64,000 nt of DNA, taken from positions 10,867,001 through 10,931,000 of the forward strand of contig NZ_JAMZEB010000002.1 of the NCBI RefSeq assembly GCF_024172165.1. Direction: 5' to 3'. The translations under genes were made by a program, and so were the position numbers. This stretch comes from Nonomuraea thailandensis (GTDB lineage Bacteria; Actinomycetota; Actinomycetes; Streptosporangiales; Streptosporangiaceae). The first letter of the stretch is position 1, and each line of letters opens with the position of its first letter. The notes below the pieces were generated by a model that saw only the letters and a list, made by a program, of their open reading frames with translations, made no database searches and was not told where the DNA came from. Of this stretch, positions 1 through 8,000 are shown one piece after another.

Positions 1-1437
1 AGTGACACACGTAATGCGATAGACCGTTTCTTCGCAATCTCCGCACGAGGGTCCACCGTCTCCCGAGAGGTACGCGGCGGCATCGCCACGTTCTTCACGA
101 TGGCGTACATCGTCGTGCTCAACCCGTTGATCCTGGCCAACGGCAAGGACGTGGACGGCCAGTTCATCGCCGACAACGCGACCGCCCCCGTGGCCCTCGT
201 CGCCGCGGGCACGGCGTTCGTGGCCGGCGTGCTGACGATCCTCATGGGGGTCATCGGCAGGGTGCCGTTCGCGATGGCGGCCGGGCTCGGCCTGAACGCC
301 TTCGTCACCTTCCAGATCGCCACGGTGATGACCTGGGAGGAGGCCATGGGCCTGGTCTTCCTCGAAGGCGTCATCATCGCCGTGCTGGTGCTGACGGGGC
401 TCAGGACGGCGATCTTCCACGCCATCCCGGCCCAGTTGAAGACCGCCATCAGCGTGGGCATCGGCCTGTTCATCGCGCTGATCGGCTTCGTGGACGCCGG
501 TTTCGTGCGCAAGGCCGCCGGGACGCCCCTGGAGCTCGGCATCGGCGGCTCCCTGACCTCCTGGCCGATCTTCGTGTTCATCATCGGCCTGCTGGCCACG
601 GCGGCGATGGTGGCGCGCAAGGTCAAGGGCGCCATCCTCATCGGGATCGTCGGCACCACGGTCCTGGCCATCATCGTCGAGGCGATCGCCAAGCTCGGCC
701 CGGCCTCGCCCGACAACCCCTACACCTGGCAGCTCAACCGGCCCGTCGTGCCCGATCAGGTCATCGGCTTCAACAACCCGCTGGTCCTGTTCACCGAGTT
801 CGACCCGTTCGGCGGTTTCATCCGGGTGGACGTGCTGCTGGCCGCCCTGCTCGTCTTCACCCTGCTCATCACCGACTTCTTCGACACGATGGGCACCATC
901 GTGGGCGTCGGCCGCCAGGCGAACCTGGTGCAGGCGGACGGGACGCTGCCGCGTACCAGGGAGATCCTGCTCGTCGACTCGCTCGGGGCCGCCGCCGGCG
1001 GCGCCGGATCCGTCTCCTCCAACACCACCTACATCGAGTCGGCCGCCGGGGTCGGCGAGGGCGCTCGCACTGGCCTCGCCAGCGTGGTCACGGGTCTGCT
1101 GTTCCTCGTGGCCATCTTCTTCACGCCGCTCGTCACCATCGTGCCCTACGAGGCCGCCGCGCCCGCGCTGGTCATCGTGGGCTTCCTGATGATGACCGCC
1201 ATCAAGGACGTCGACTGGGACGACTTCGAGATCGCGATCCCGGCCTTCCTGACCATCGTGATCATGCCGTTCACGTACTCGATCTCGAACGGGATCGGCG
1301 CCGGGTTCATCAGCTACGTGCTGATCAAGGTGGTGCGCGGCAGGGCGCGTGAGGTGCACCCGCTGCTGTGGGGCGTGGCCGCGCTGTTCGCGCTCTACTT
1401 CGCCATCGGCCCGGTCAGGGCGATGCTCGGCCTCTGA
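1..1437 (+). CDS. NCS2 (AzgA-like) purine permease, 5' end outside window
   Basis: Membrane permease of the nucleobase:cation symporter-2 family, AzgA/PbuG type, which imports adenine, guanine or hypoxanthine with protons. The frame is open from base 1 and encodes SARGSTVSREVRGGI then ATFFTMAYIVVLNP, the usual AzgA N terminus. No in-frame start lies before base 100, so the true start is a few codons upstream of the window; an ATG call at base 100 would cut off conserved sequence. Visible family features are GLNAFVTF in an early helix and DFFDTMGT around the middle, plus about 12 hydrophobic segments. The length (about 478 visible residues) is right for the family. Substrate choice within the purines is inferred from family only. 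It is followed by a GC-rich hairpin, so it is probably transcribed separately from the MarR gene downstream. Confidence 0.9.
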   Translation, partial: SDTRNAIDRFFAISARGSTVSREVRGGIATFFTMAYIVVLNPLILANGKDVDGQFIADNATAPVALVAAGTAFVAGVLTILMGVIGRVPFAMAAGLGLNAFVTFQIATVMTWEEAMGLVFLEGVIIAVLVLTGLRTAIFHAIPAQLKTAISVGIGLFIALIGFVDAGFVRKAAGTPLELGIGGSLTSWPIFVFIIGLLATAAMVARKVKGAILIGIVGTTVLAIIVEAIAKLGPASPDNPYTWQLNRPVVPDQVIGFNNPLVLFTEFDPFGGFIRVDVLLAALLVFTLLITDFFDTMGTIVGVGRQANLVQADGTLPRTREILLVDSLGAAAGGAGSVSSNTTYIESAAGVGEGARTGLASVVTGLLFLVAIFFTPLVTIVPYEAAAPALVIVGFLMMTAIKDVDWDDFEIAIPAFLTIVIMPFTYSISNGIGAGFISYVLIKVVRGRAREVHPLLWGVAALFALYFAIGPVRAMLGL

Positions 1438-1462
1438 GCCCGTACCTGCCCGTCACACCTTC

Positions 1463-1492
1463 GGAGCCGTCCCGCGCGCGCGGGGCGGCTTC
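1463..1492 (+). terminator. Probable terminator after the purine permease
   Basis: An inverted repeat 28 bases after the permease stop pairs AGCCGTCCCG (1465-1474) with CGGGGCGGCT (1481-1490), with one G-U pair and a short GC loop. No clear T run follows, so it may act as an imperfect or factor-assisted terminator. Confidence 0.5.
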
Positions 1493-1545
1493 GGGGTATC
1501 AAGGGGTGGAACAACAGTTGTGTCCGGAAATATCTTGTCTTGCCG

Positions 1546-1577
1546 TATAGTTAGCAAAGGTAATGACTCATGCTAAC
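1546..1577 (+). promoter_or_regulatory. MarR promoter with overlapping inverted repeat (probable autoregulatory operator)
   Basis: A strong -10 match TATAGT (1546-1551) lies 18 bases before the ATG of the MarR gene. No good -35 is seen. A perfect inverted repeat, GTTAGCA (1550-1556) and TGCTAAC (1571-1577), overlaps the -10 element and the start codon with a 14-base spacer. MarR dimers commonly bind such palindromes to block their own promoter, so this is a likely autoregulatory site; the assignment is inference. AAAGG at 1556-1560 is a plausible ribosome binding site. Confidence 0.5.
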
Positions 1578-2022
1578 CAAAACCCAGCCCAAGATGGACC
1601 TGCGCAGCGACGCAGGTCTGGCTTCAGCCCTGCGCGTGTCCCTGGCAAGGCTGAACCGACGCCTACGACGACAGGCGGCGGCGCACTCGCTGACGCCCAC
1701 ACAGTTCGCGACCCTCGCCGCGGTGGAACGGCATTCCGGGATAACCCCCGGCGAATTGGCCGAGCTCGAGAAGGTGCAACCACCCTCGATGACGCGCGTG
1801 ATCGCCGCCCTAGAGGAGCGCGGCCTGGTCGCCCGCACCCCGCATCCGACCGACCGGCGGCAGGTGACCGTCTCGGTGACCGAGGCCGCCGAGAAGCTGC
1901 TGAAGGAGGAGCGCCGCCGCAAGGAGGCGTGGCTGACGCAGCGGTTGAAGGAGCTGTCTCCGGAGGAGAGGTCGATCCTCAGGCAGGCGGCGCCGATCCT
2001 GGAGAAGCTCAGCAAGATATAG
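1570..2022 (+). CDS. MarR family transcriptional regulator
   Basis: 150-residue winged-helix repressor of the MarR family, normally a dimer that releases DNA on binding a small phenolic or drug-like ligand. The recognition helix is visible in PPSMTRVIAALEERGLV (about residues 70-86), followed by the wing with the family DxR signature in PTDRRQVTVSVTE. Flanking helices at both ends form the dimer interface. The length is typical. The MFS exporter starts only 23 bases after its stop, so the two form an operon, and this regulator most likely controls that exporter. The ATG at 1570 is preceded by AAAGG. An inverted repeat overlapping the start codon suggests autoregulation. Confidence 0.9.
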   Translation: MLTKTQPKMDLRSDAGLASALRVSLARLNRRLRRQAAAHSLTPTQFATLAAVERHSGITPGELAELEKVQPPSMTRVIAALEERGLVARTPHPTDRRQVTVSVTEAAEKLLKEERRRKEAWLTQRLKELSPEERSILRQAAPILEKLSKI

Positions 2023-2045
2023 AGCCCGAAGAACCCAGGACCGGG

Positions 2046-3287
2046 ATGTTCCGGTCACTCAGGGTTCGTAACTACCGCATGTTCGCTGCGGGCGGCACCG
2101 TCTCCAACATCGGCACCTGGCTGCAGCGCACCGCCCAGGACTGGCTGGTGCTGGATCTGACCGCCGGCCCCGGCAACGCCCACGGCAGCGCGGCGGCGCT
2201 CGGCACGGCGACCGCGCTGCAGTTCCTGCCGATGCTGCTGTTCGGGATGTTCGGCGGCGTGCTCGCCGACCGCTACCCCAAGCGGCCCATTCTCATCGGC
2301 GCCCAGACGCTGATGGCCGGGCTGGCGCTCACCATCGGCATCCTCACCATGACGGGCACCGCCCAGGTCTGGCACGTGTACGTGATGGCGTTCCTGCTCG
2401 GCATGATCTCCTGCGTGGAGGTGCCGACGCGGCAGGCGTTCGTGGTCGAGATGGTCGGCCGCGCGGACCTGCCCAACGCGATCGCCCTCAACAGCTCCAT
2501 CTTCAACCTGGCCCGCGTGGTCGGCCCGGCCCTCGCCGGCGTGCTGATCTACGTGCTGGGCGGCACGGGGCCGATCTTCCTGATCAACGCGCTGACGTTC
2601 GGCGGGGTGATCTCCAGCCTGATCTTCATGCGCAAGGCGGAGCTGAACGTGGCCGAGCCCGTCCCGAGGGCCAAGGGCCAGCTCCGCGAGGGGCTCCGGT
2701 ACGTGCTCCAGCACGAAGAGCTGCTCATGCCGGTGCTGCTGATCGCCTTCGTGTCGATGTTCTCGCAGTCGTTCTCGATGTCGATCGCGCTGATGGCGCG
2801 TGAGGTGTTCGGGGCCGGGGCGTCCTCGTTCGGGCTGGCGTCCAGCATGTTCGCGGTGGGCGCGCTCGGCGGGGCGCTGCTCGCGGCGCGCCGGGCGCGG
2901 TTGTCGCGCAAGGTGCTCTTCGCCGGGGCGATCGGGTTCGGGCTGTTCCAGATCGCCACCGGGGTGGCGCCGTTCTACCCCGCGTACCTGCTGCTGCTGA
3001 TCCCCACGGGGATCGCGCTGATCACCATCAACACCGTCGCCAACGCCAGCGTCCAGCTCGCCACCTCGCCCGAGATGCGGGGGCGGGTCATGGGGATCTA
3101 CATGCTGGTCTTCACCGGCGGGGCTCCCGTGGGGGCGCCGCTGATCGGGTGGCTGTCCGAGCTGGGCGGGCCGCGGACGGGGGTCATCCTGTCCGGGGTG
3201 CTGGTCCTGGTCGGCACGGGGCTGGCCGTGCTGATGACGCGCCTGATCAGCTCGCGCGTGGGCAGGCCGGCGCTCGCGGTCGCATGA
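2046..3287 (+). CDS. MFS transporter, drug-exporter type (MFS_3/EntS-like)
   Basis: 413-residue major facilitator protein with about 12 membrane segments. It starts MFRSLRVRNYRMFAAGG, typical of the EntS-like/MFS_3 group of small-molecule exporters. The loop 2-3 motif A appears as GGVLADRYPKRPIL near residue 65, and a second charged loop follows in the C-terminal half. The ATG at 2046 is chosen because it opens the conserved N-terminal segment directly after the MarR stop; only a weak AGGA precedes it, so translation may depend on coupling. As the second gene of a MarR operon it is probably an efflux pump induced by its substrate. A strong hairpin terminator follows. Confidence 0.88.
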   Translation: MFRSLRVRNYRMFAAGGTVSNIGTWLQRTAQDWLVLDLTAGPGNAHGSAAALGTATALQFLPMLLFGMFGGVLADRYPKRPILIGAQTLMAGLALTIGILTMTGTAQVWHVYVMAFLLGMISCVEVPTRQAFVVEMVGRADLPNAIALNSSIFNLARVVGPALAGVLIYVLGGTGPIFLINALTFGGVISSLIFMRKAELNVAEPVPRAKGQLREGLRYVLQHEELLMPVLLIAFVSMFSQSFSMSIALMAREVFGAGASSFGLASSMFAVGALGGALLAARRARLSRKVLFAGAIGFGLFQIATGVAPFYPAYLLLLIPTGIALITINTVANASVQLATSPEMRGRVMGIYMLVFTGGAPVGAPLIGWLSELGGPRTGVILSGVLVLVGTGLAVLMTRLISSRVGRPALAVA

Positions 3288-3321
3288 GTCATGAGCCCGG
3301 CGTCGTCGTCGCCGGGCGGCT

Positions 3322-3354
3322 GGGCGGGCACCCGCGGCACGCGGGTGCCCGCCC
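3322..3354 (+). terminator. Intrinsic terminator of the MarR-MFS operon
   Basis: A perfect 14-bp stem, GGGCGGGCACCCGC (3322-3335) with its complement (3341-3354), has the loop GGCAC and is followed by TTGTTG. It lies 34 bases past the MFS stop and just before thpR. Confidence 0.8.
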
Positions 3355-3396
3355 TTGTTGCACGGGCGGGGACGGGCCAGGGGAGAATCGTGGGGC

Positions 3397-3954
3397 ATGA
3401 GGCTCTTCGCGGCGCTGGTGCCGCCCGATGACGTGCTGGACGAGATCTCACGTGCCATCGCGCCGCACGTCGGGCAGGTGCCGGGGCTGCGCTGGCCCGA
3501 TCGGGAGACCTGGCACATCACGCTCGGGTTCTTCGGGGAGGTGCCCGAAGAGGTGCTGCCCGAGCTGGAGACCCGCCTGGCCCGTGCCGTACGCCGCCAC
3601 TGCGTGCTGAACCTGGCCTTCCACGGCTTCGGCGCCTTCTCCTCCGTGCGGCGGGCACGGGTCTTCTGGGTGGGCGTCAGCGGCGACTCCATGACCAGGC
3701 TCGCCGACTCGGTCAAGGCGGGCGCGCGCCGGGCGGGAGCGGCGCAGACCGACGAGAAGCGCTTCCATCCCCACCTCACGCTTGCCCGTGCCAAGGGCGA
3801 GACGGACCTGCGCGAGCTGGTGGAGTCGCTGTCGGGATTCAGCGGGTCGCCGTGGCGGGCCGAGAGCGTCAGGCTGGTCCGCAGCCACACGGGGGCGCAG
3901 GTGAGGTACGAGTCACTCGCCGAATGGGCGCTGGCACCCGCCGGGCAGAGCTAG
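3397..3954 (+). CDS. thpR: RNA 2',3'-cyclic phosphodiesterase (2'-5' RNA ligase family)
   Basis: 185-residue member of the 2H phosphoesterase superfamily. ThpR hydrolyses 2',3'-cyclic phosphate ends of RNA and can join tRNA halves through a 2'-5' bond in vitro. Both catalytic H-x-T motifs are present: WHITLGF (His40, Thr42) and HPHLTLAR (His126, Thr128). The N terminus MRLFAALVPPDD is typical, which supports the ATG at 3397 with GGGG upstream. The length matches the family. It stands alone between a terminator and a gene of the opposite strand. The cellular RNA target cannot be told from sequence. Confidence 0.9.
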   Translation: MRLFAALVPPDDVLDEISRAIAPHVGQVPGLRWPDRETWHITLGFFGEVPEEVLPELETRLARAVRRHCVLNLAFHGFGAFSSVRRARVFWVGVSGDSMTRLADSVKAGARRAGAAQTDEKRFHPHLTLARAKGETDLRELVESLSGFSGSPWRAESVRLVRSHTGAQVRYESLAEWALAPAGQS

Positions 3955-3964
3955 GCTCCAGGTC

Positions 3965-4048
3965 GTGGATCGTCCTCGCTCCTGGCTGCTGCCCATCGTG
4001 CTCGGCCTGCTGCTGCTGATCGTCGTCGTCGGCGCCGTGCTGACCTGA
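3965..4048 (+). CDS. Possible 27-residue single-pass membrane peptide
   Basis: A GTG-initiated micro-ORF directly after thpR encodes VDRPRSWLLPIVLGLLLLIV followed by VVGAVLT. It is a positively charged start followed by one uninterrupted hydrophobic helix, the pattern of a small membrane peptide. The start lies 11 bases after the thpR stop, with only a weak CAGG upstream. High-GC sequence makes chance Leu/Val-rich ORFs common, so this is tentative. The 93 bases after it, up to the convergent reductase stop, show no further gene. Confidence 0.3.
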   Translation: MDRPRSWLLPIVLGLLLLIVVVGAVLT

Positions 4049-4141
4049 TGCCGCATGCCGCCGGGCCCGTGCCCGCCTGGGGCCGCGCACGCCGGGGCCG
4101 CCGCCGGGCAGGTGGCGCCACGGCGACGGCCCGCCGGCCTG

Positions 4142-5110
4142 CTACCAGGCGTAGTCCTCCGGCGCCGTGCGGTGGCCGGGGAAGATCTCGTCGAGGCGGG
4201 CCAGAGCGGCCTCGTCGAGGTCGATCTCCAGGGCGCGCAGGCTGCCTTCGAGCTGCTGCATCGTGCGCGGGCCGATGATCGGTGAGACGACCGCGCGCTG
4301 CTTGAGCAGCCAGGCCAGGGCGACGTCGGCCGCCTCCTCGCCCAGCTCGTCGCAGAACTTCTCGTACTGCTCGATCTTGTCGCGGTGCCGTTCGAGCTGC
4401 TTGAGCATGTGCTCGGCGCCCGAGCGGCCCTTGTCGAGCTTGCGCAGGACGCCGCCGAGCAGGCCGCCGGCCAGCGGGCTCCACGGGATGACGCCGAGGC
4501 CGTAGTCCTCGGCGGCGGGCAGCACTTCGAGCTCCGGAGCGCGCGTGAGCAGGTTGTAGTGGGTCTGCTCGCTGACCAGGCCGAGGAAGTTGCGGCGGGC
4601 CGCGCTCTCCTGGGCCTTGGCCAGGTGCCAGCCCGCGAAGTTGGACGAGCCGACGTACAGGATCTTGCCCTGCTGCCGCAGGACCTCCATGGCTTCCCAG
4701 AACTCCTCGAACGGGGTCGTCCGGTGCACGTGGTGAGCCTGGTAGATGTCGATGTAGTCGGTCTGCAGGCGCTTCAGCGAGGCGTCGCACGCCCGGCGGA
4801 TGTTGAGCGCGGACAGCCCCCGCTCGTTGGGCCAGTCGCCCATGTCGCCGTAGACCTTGGTGGCCAGGACCGTCTTCTCCCGGCGGCCGCCGCCCTGGGC
4901 GAACCACCGGCCGACGATCTGCTCGGTGATGCCCTCGCCCTTCTGGCCGCCATAGACGTTCGCCGAGTCGAAGAAGTTCAGCCCCAGCTCGTGGGCCCGG
5001 TCCATGATCGCGAAGGAGTCCTCCTCCGTGGTGCGCGGGCCGAAGTTCATCGTGCCGAGGCAGAGCGGGCTCACCAGGAGACCGCTGCGTCCGAGGTTGA
5101 CGTAGTCCAT
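4142..5110 (-). CDS. Aldo/keto reductase
   Basis: 322-residue cytosolic NADPH-dependent aldo/keto reductase with a TIM barrel. The catalytic tetrad is visible as Asp48 and Tyr53 in FFDSANVYGG, Lys85 in VLATKVYG and His126 in IYQAHH. GPRTMQQLEGSLRALEID near the C terminus is the usual coenzyme-phosphate binding segment. The start at 5110 (MDYVNLGRSGL) matches the family N terminus; an upstream in-frame start would add ten residues unlike the family. The substrate is unknown. It stands alone, with its 5' end facing the MATE gene across about 86 bases that must hold both promoters. Confidence 0.9.
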   Translation of the reverse strand: MDYVNLGRSGLLVSPLCLGTMNFGPRTTEEDSFAIMDRAHELGLNFFDSANVYGGQKGEGITEQIVGRWFAQGGGRREKTVLATKVYGDMGDWPNERGLSALNIRRACDASLKRLQTDYIDIYQAHHVHRTTPFEEFWEAMEVLRQQGKILYVGSSNFAGWHLAKAQESAARRNFLGLVSEQTHYNLLTRAPELEVLPAAEDYGLGVIPWSPLAGGLLGGVLRKLDKGRSGAEHMLKQLERHRDKIEQYEKFCDELGEEAADVALAWLLKQRAVVSPIIGPRTMQQLEGSLRALEIDLDEAALARLDEIFPGHRTAPEDYAW

Positions 5111-5196
5111 GACACAACACACTAAGGACCTGGAGCGCACTCCAGGCCATAGACTCGCGTCATGATCTCGGACCCCCCGCCGGATCTGCGTCGCTC

Positions 5197-6489
5197 ATGA
5201 TCGCGCTGCTGCGCGCCGCCGTGCCGCTCTTCCTCGCGATGGTCGCGGGCACGGCGGGGTCGCTGGTGGTCACCTCGGTGCTGGGCAACCACGACACGGT
5301 CACGCTGGCCGCGTTCGCCGTGATCAGCGCCGTGCTCAACGCCGCTGCCGCCGCCGTGCAGGGCGCGTTGCGGGGGCTCGGGCCGTTCGTGGCACCGTTC
5401 AGGGAGGAGCCCGCGGCGGCCGTGCCGGTCGTGCGGGACGCGCGCTGGCTCAGCCTGGCCACGGGCACGCTGGGCGCCCTCGCGGTGCTCTGCGTGCCGC
5501 TGCTCGCCCGCGTCACCGGGGTGCCGGACGAGGTGGTGCGCGAGATGGGGGTGCTGCCGTGGCTCCTGGCGGTGTACCTGCTGGTCTTCGCCTCCACGGG
5601 CGGGGCGAGCACCATCCTGGTCGCGCTGGGGCGCAGCCGTCACGTGCTCTGGCCGACCCTGGTCTTCGGGGTGGGGGTGGGCGGCCTCACCGCCCTGCTG
5701 GTGCCGGAGCTCGGCCTGACCGGGGTGGGCATCGCCTGGGTGGTCTCCGGCGCGGGCGCGGCCGGCGTGGCGGCGATCAGCCTGCGGCGGGCGCTGGGGC
5801 GGCCCATCGGGCAGGGACGGCCCAGGACGCGCGAGATCGTCAAGCTGGCGAAGGTCAGCATCCCGCTGGCCGGGACCGTGCTCGTCAAGTTCGGCGTGCT
5901 GGGGGTGGTGACCTTCGCCGCGAGCACCACGAGCACGCGCGACACCGCCGCCCACGCGGTGCTGATCACGCTCACCGGCCTGATCATGCTGGCCTCCCTG
6001 TCCGTCGCGCAGGCCGCGGTGCCCGAGGTGGCCCGCGCGCCCGACGTGGCCGGGGCCCGGCGGGCGCACCGGGCCGCGGCCCTGCTCGCCGTCACGGGGA
6101 CGCTCGTGGTGGCGGCTGTGCTGCTCGGGCTCGGAGAACACGTGCTGACGCTCTTCACCGACGACGGCGCGGTGCGGGAGCGGGCGCTCGGGCTGCTGCC
6201 GCTGATGTTGCTGTCGTCGGTGCTCGACGCGGCCCAGGCGGTGCAGGGCACCGGGCTGACCGCGCTCAAGCGCTCCTCCTCCAGCCTGCTCTCCTTCGTC
6301 ATCGGGTACGGCCTGCTGGTCGTGGCCGCCGTGCCCGTCGCCAGGGCGTGGGGGATCGACGGGTTGTGGGCGGCCATGGCGGTGGCCAACGGGCTCCTGG
6401 TGGTGTTGCAGGGCACCGGTTTCCACCGCCACAGCGCCAGGGTGGGCCAGAACCCGGGCGGCACGAGGTCGCCCGCCCGGGCGCGGTAG
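5197..6489 (+). CDS. MATE family efflux transporter
   Basis: 430-residue multidrug and toxin extrusion protein with 12 predicted membrane helices arranged as two similar halves. It opens with IALLRAAVPLFLAMVAG, the usual first MATE helix, and has the conserved LRGLGPF after helix 2 and VQGTGLTALK in the second half. MATE pumps export cationic or planar compounds using sodium or protons. The start at 5197 is placed directly before the first helix; an unrelated 12-codon ORF at 5162 overlaps it and could be a leader, but nothing supports that. The ligand is unknown. Confidence 0.85.
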   Translation: MIALLRAAVPLFLAMVAGTAGSLVVTSVLGNHDTVTLAAFAVISAVLNAAAAAVQGALRGLGPFVAPFREEPAAAVPVVRDARWLSLATGTLGALAVLCVPLLARVTGVPDEVVREMGVLPWLLAVYLLVFASTGGASTILVALGRSRHVLWPTLVFGVGVGGLTALLVPELGLTGVGIAWVVSGAGAAGVAAISLRRALGRPIGQGRPRTREIVKLAKVSIPLAGTVLVKFGVLGVVTFAASTTSTRDTAAHAVLITLTGLIMLASLSVAQAAVPEVARAPDVAGARRAHRAAALLAVTGTLVVAAVLLGLGEHVLTLFTDDGAVRERALGLLPLMLLSSVLDAAQAVQGTGLTALKRSSSSLLSFVIGYGLLVVAAVPVARAWGIDGLWAAMAVANGLLVVLQGTGFHRHSARVGQNPGGTRSPARAR

Positions 6490-6552
6490 GCGGAGGAGCC
6501 CGGCTTGCGTCCCCACCGTGTTGGAAGGCCGTCCGGCGCGCGCCGGTGGGGC

Positions 6553-7587
6553 ATGATGGCTGGCGTGGGGGACTTCGTGACCAGGATGCTCGTCGTGGCG
6601 GCCGTGTGCCTGCTGCCCGCGGTGCCGGCCTCGCAGGGGCCCGCCTTCGCGGCGGCGCCGGCCGACGACGGGACGGAGAAGCTGTTCACCTTCAGGGACC
6701 AGCGGATCACCGAGTCGAGCGGGCTGGCCGTGTCGCCCACGCACGACGGCCTCTACTACACCCACAACGACAGCGCGGCCGCCCCCACGTTCTACGCGGT
6801 GGACGGCGAGGGTCGCACGCTGGCCACGTTCCAGGTGCGGGGTGCCCAGGCGCGCGACTGGGAGGCCATGGCGGCCACGAAGGACCCGCGGACGGGGCGC
6901 GGAGTGCTCTGGTTCGCCGACATCGGCGACAACCTCGACGGCGCCTGGCCGAACGTGTCGGTCTACAAGGTGCTCGAGCCGCGGACCATCGCCGACGCCA
7001 CGCTGCCCGCCACCCGCTACCGGTTCCGCTACGCCGACGGCGCGCGCAACGCCGAGGGCCTCATGGTGCACCCGCGGACCGGGCGGTTGTACGTGGTGTC
7101 CAAGGAGTTCTCCGGCTCGGTGTACGCGGCGCCGCAGAAGCTGCGTACGGACCGGGTGAACGTGCTGCGCAAGGTCGCGAGCGCGCCCCTCATGGCCACC
7201 GACGCCGCCTACGCGCCCGACGGCTCGTCGTACGTCGTGCGCACCTACTTCTCCGCCACCCTCTACCGCTCCTCCGGCGAGACGATCGGCCGGGTGACGA
7301 TGCCGGAGCTGGAGCAGGCCGAGTCGATCGCGTACACCGCCGACGGGCGGTCGCTGCTCGTCGGCAGCGAGGGGCCGCGCAGCCCCGTCTACCGGGTGCC
7401 GCTCCCGGCGGGGAGCACGCCCACGCCGAGCCCTGTCCGGGCCGAGCAGGACAAGGAGCCCGCCCCGGTGGCGCGCGCCGGCGAGAGCGACGGCGCGGGG
7501 CTGACGCTCAGGGACGTGCTGATCTGGCTGGCCGCGGCGGTGGCAGCGATCGGCGTGATCACCTTCCTGGCCCGCCGCACGCGCTGA
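6553..7587 (+). CDS. Secreted, C-terminally membrane-anchored protein with a beta-propeller-like body
   Basis: About 344 residues. An N-terminal signal peptide (hydrophobic VVAAVCLLPAVPA, then AFAAAPADD as a likely cleavage site) is followed by a body rich in short beta-strands (SSGLAVSPTHDGLYYTHND, GVLWFADIGDN, EGLMVHPRTGRLYVVSKE). A spacer with Thr and Pro follows, then a single C-terminal helix (VLIWLAAAVAAIGVITFLA) ending in RRTR. This is type I membrane topology with the body outside the cell. The repeated strand pattern resembles six-bladed propeller or phytase-like folds, but I do not recognise an active site. The ATGs at 6553 and 6556 are both possible starts. It is the last gene before a convergent ORF and may be co-transcribed with the MATE pump 63 bases upstream. 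Confidence 0.7.
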   Translation: MMAGVGDFVTRMLVVAAVCLLPAVPASQGPAFAAAPADDGTEKLFTFRDQRITESSGLAVSPTHDGLYYTHNDSAAAPTFYAVDGEGRTLATFQVRGAQARDWEAMAATKDPRTGRGVLWFADIGDNLDGAWPNVSVYKVLEPRTIADATLPATRYRFRYADGARNAEGLMVHPRTGRLYVVSKEFSGSVYAAPQKLRTDRVNVLRKVASAPLMATDAAYAPDGSSYVVRTYFSATLYRSSGETIGRVTMPELEQAESIAYTADGRSLLVGSEGPRSPVYRVPLPAGSTPTPSPVRAEQDKEPAPVARAGESDGAGLTLRDVLIWLAAAVAAIGVITFLARRTR

Positions 7588-7591
7588 GCGC

Positions 7592-7966
7592 TCAGGGCTC
7601 GCGGCGCATGGTGGCGGTGAAGATGTCGCCCCTCAGGGCACGCTCGACCACCTCGATCGAGCGTGACAGCCGCACCAGCCGCGGCCCCTCCTCCCGGTAG
7701 GTGTCGAGCACCGCCTCGATGGCGTGCGGAGGCAGGTGTCCCTTGAGGTCGACCGCGGCCGCCCGGTAGCCGGCGCGGGCCGCCTCGACCGCCGATCTGA
7801 CGTGGTGGCGGGCCATCGCGGCCAGCGCCACCGGATGCCGTCTGAGCACCTCGTACGCCCGGTAGTCCGGCGGCACCGCGTCGAGCAGCCAGGCCACTGC
7901 CGAGGTCTCCCAGTCGGGCACGCTGGGGGGCCGGACCTCCGCGGGCCATTCTGGCGGGACGTACAT
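7592..7966 (-). CDS. Conserved hypothetical protein, 124 residues
   Basis: Small soluble, mostly helical protein beginning MYVPPEWPAEVRPPSVPDW and containing WLLDAVPPDYRAYEVLRRHP and VVERALRGDIFTATMRRE. It has no signal peptide, membrane segment or recognisable catalytic motif. It looks like a helical protein conserved among actinomycetes, based on its even composition and real-gene codon use; I know no function. It converges on the surface protein gene with only 4 bases between the stops, and its start lies 34 bases from the divergent lhgO start, so both genes share a very short promoter region. Confidence 0.65.
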   Translation of the reverse strand: MYVPPEWPAEVRPPSVPDWETSAVAWLLDAVPPDYRAYEVLRRHPVALAAMARHHVRSAVEAARAGYRAAAVDLKGHLPPHAIEAVLDTYREEGPRLVRLSRSIEVVERALRGDIFTATMRREP

Positions 7967-8000
7967 ACGGGCATCGTACTCATGTTCGATTCGCCCGGAT

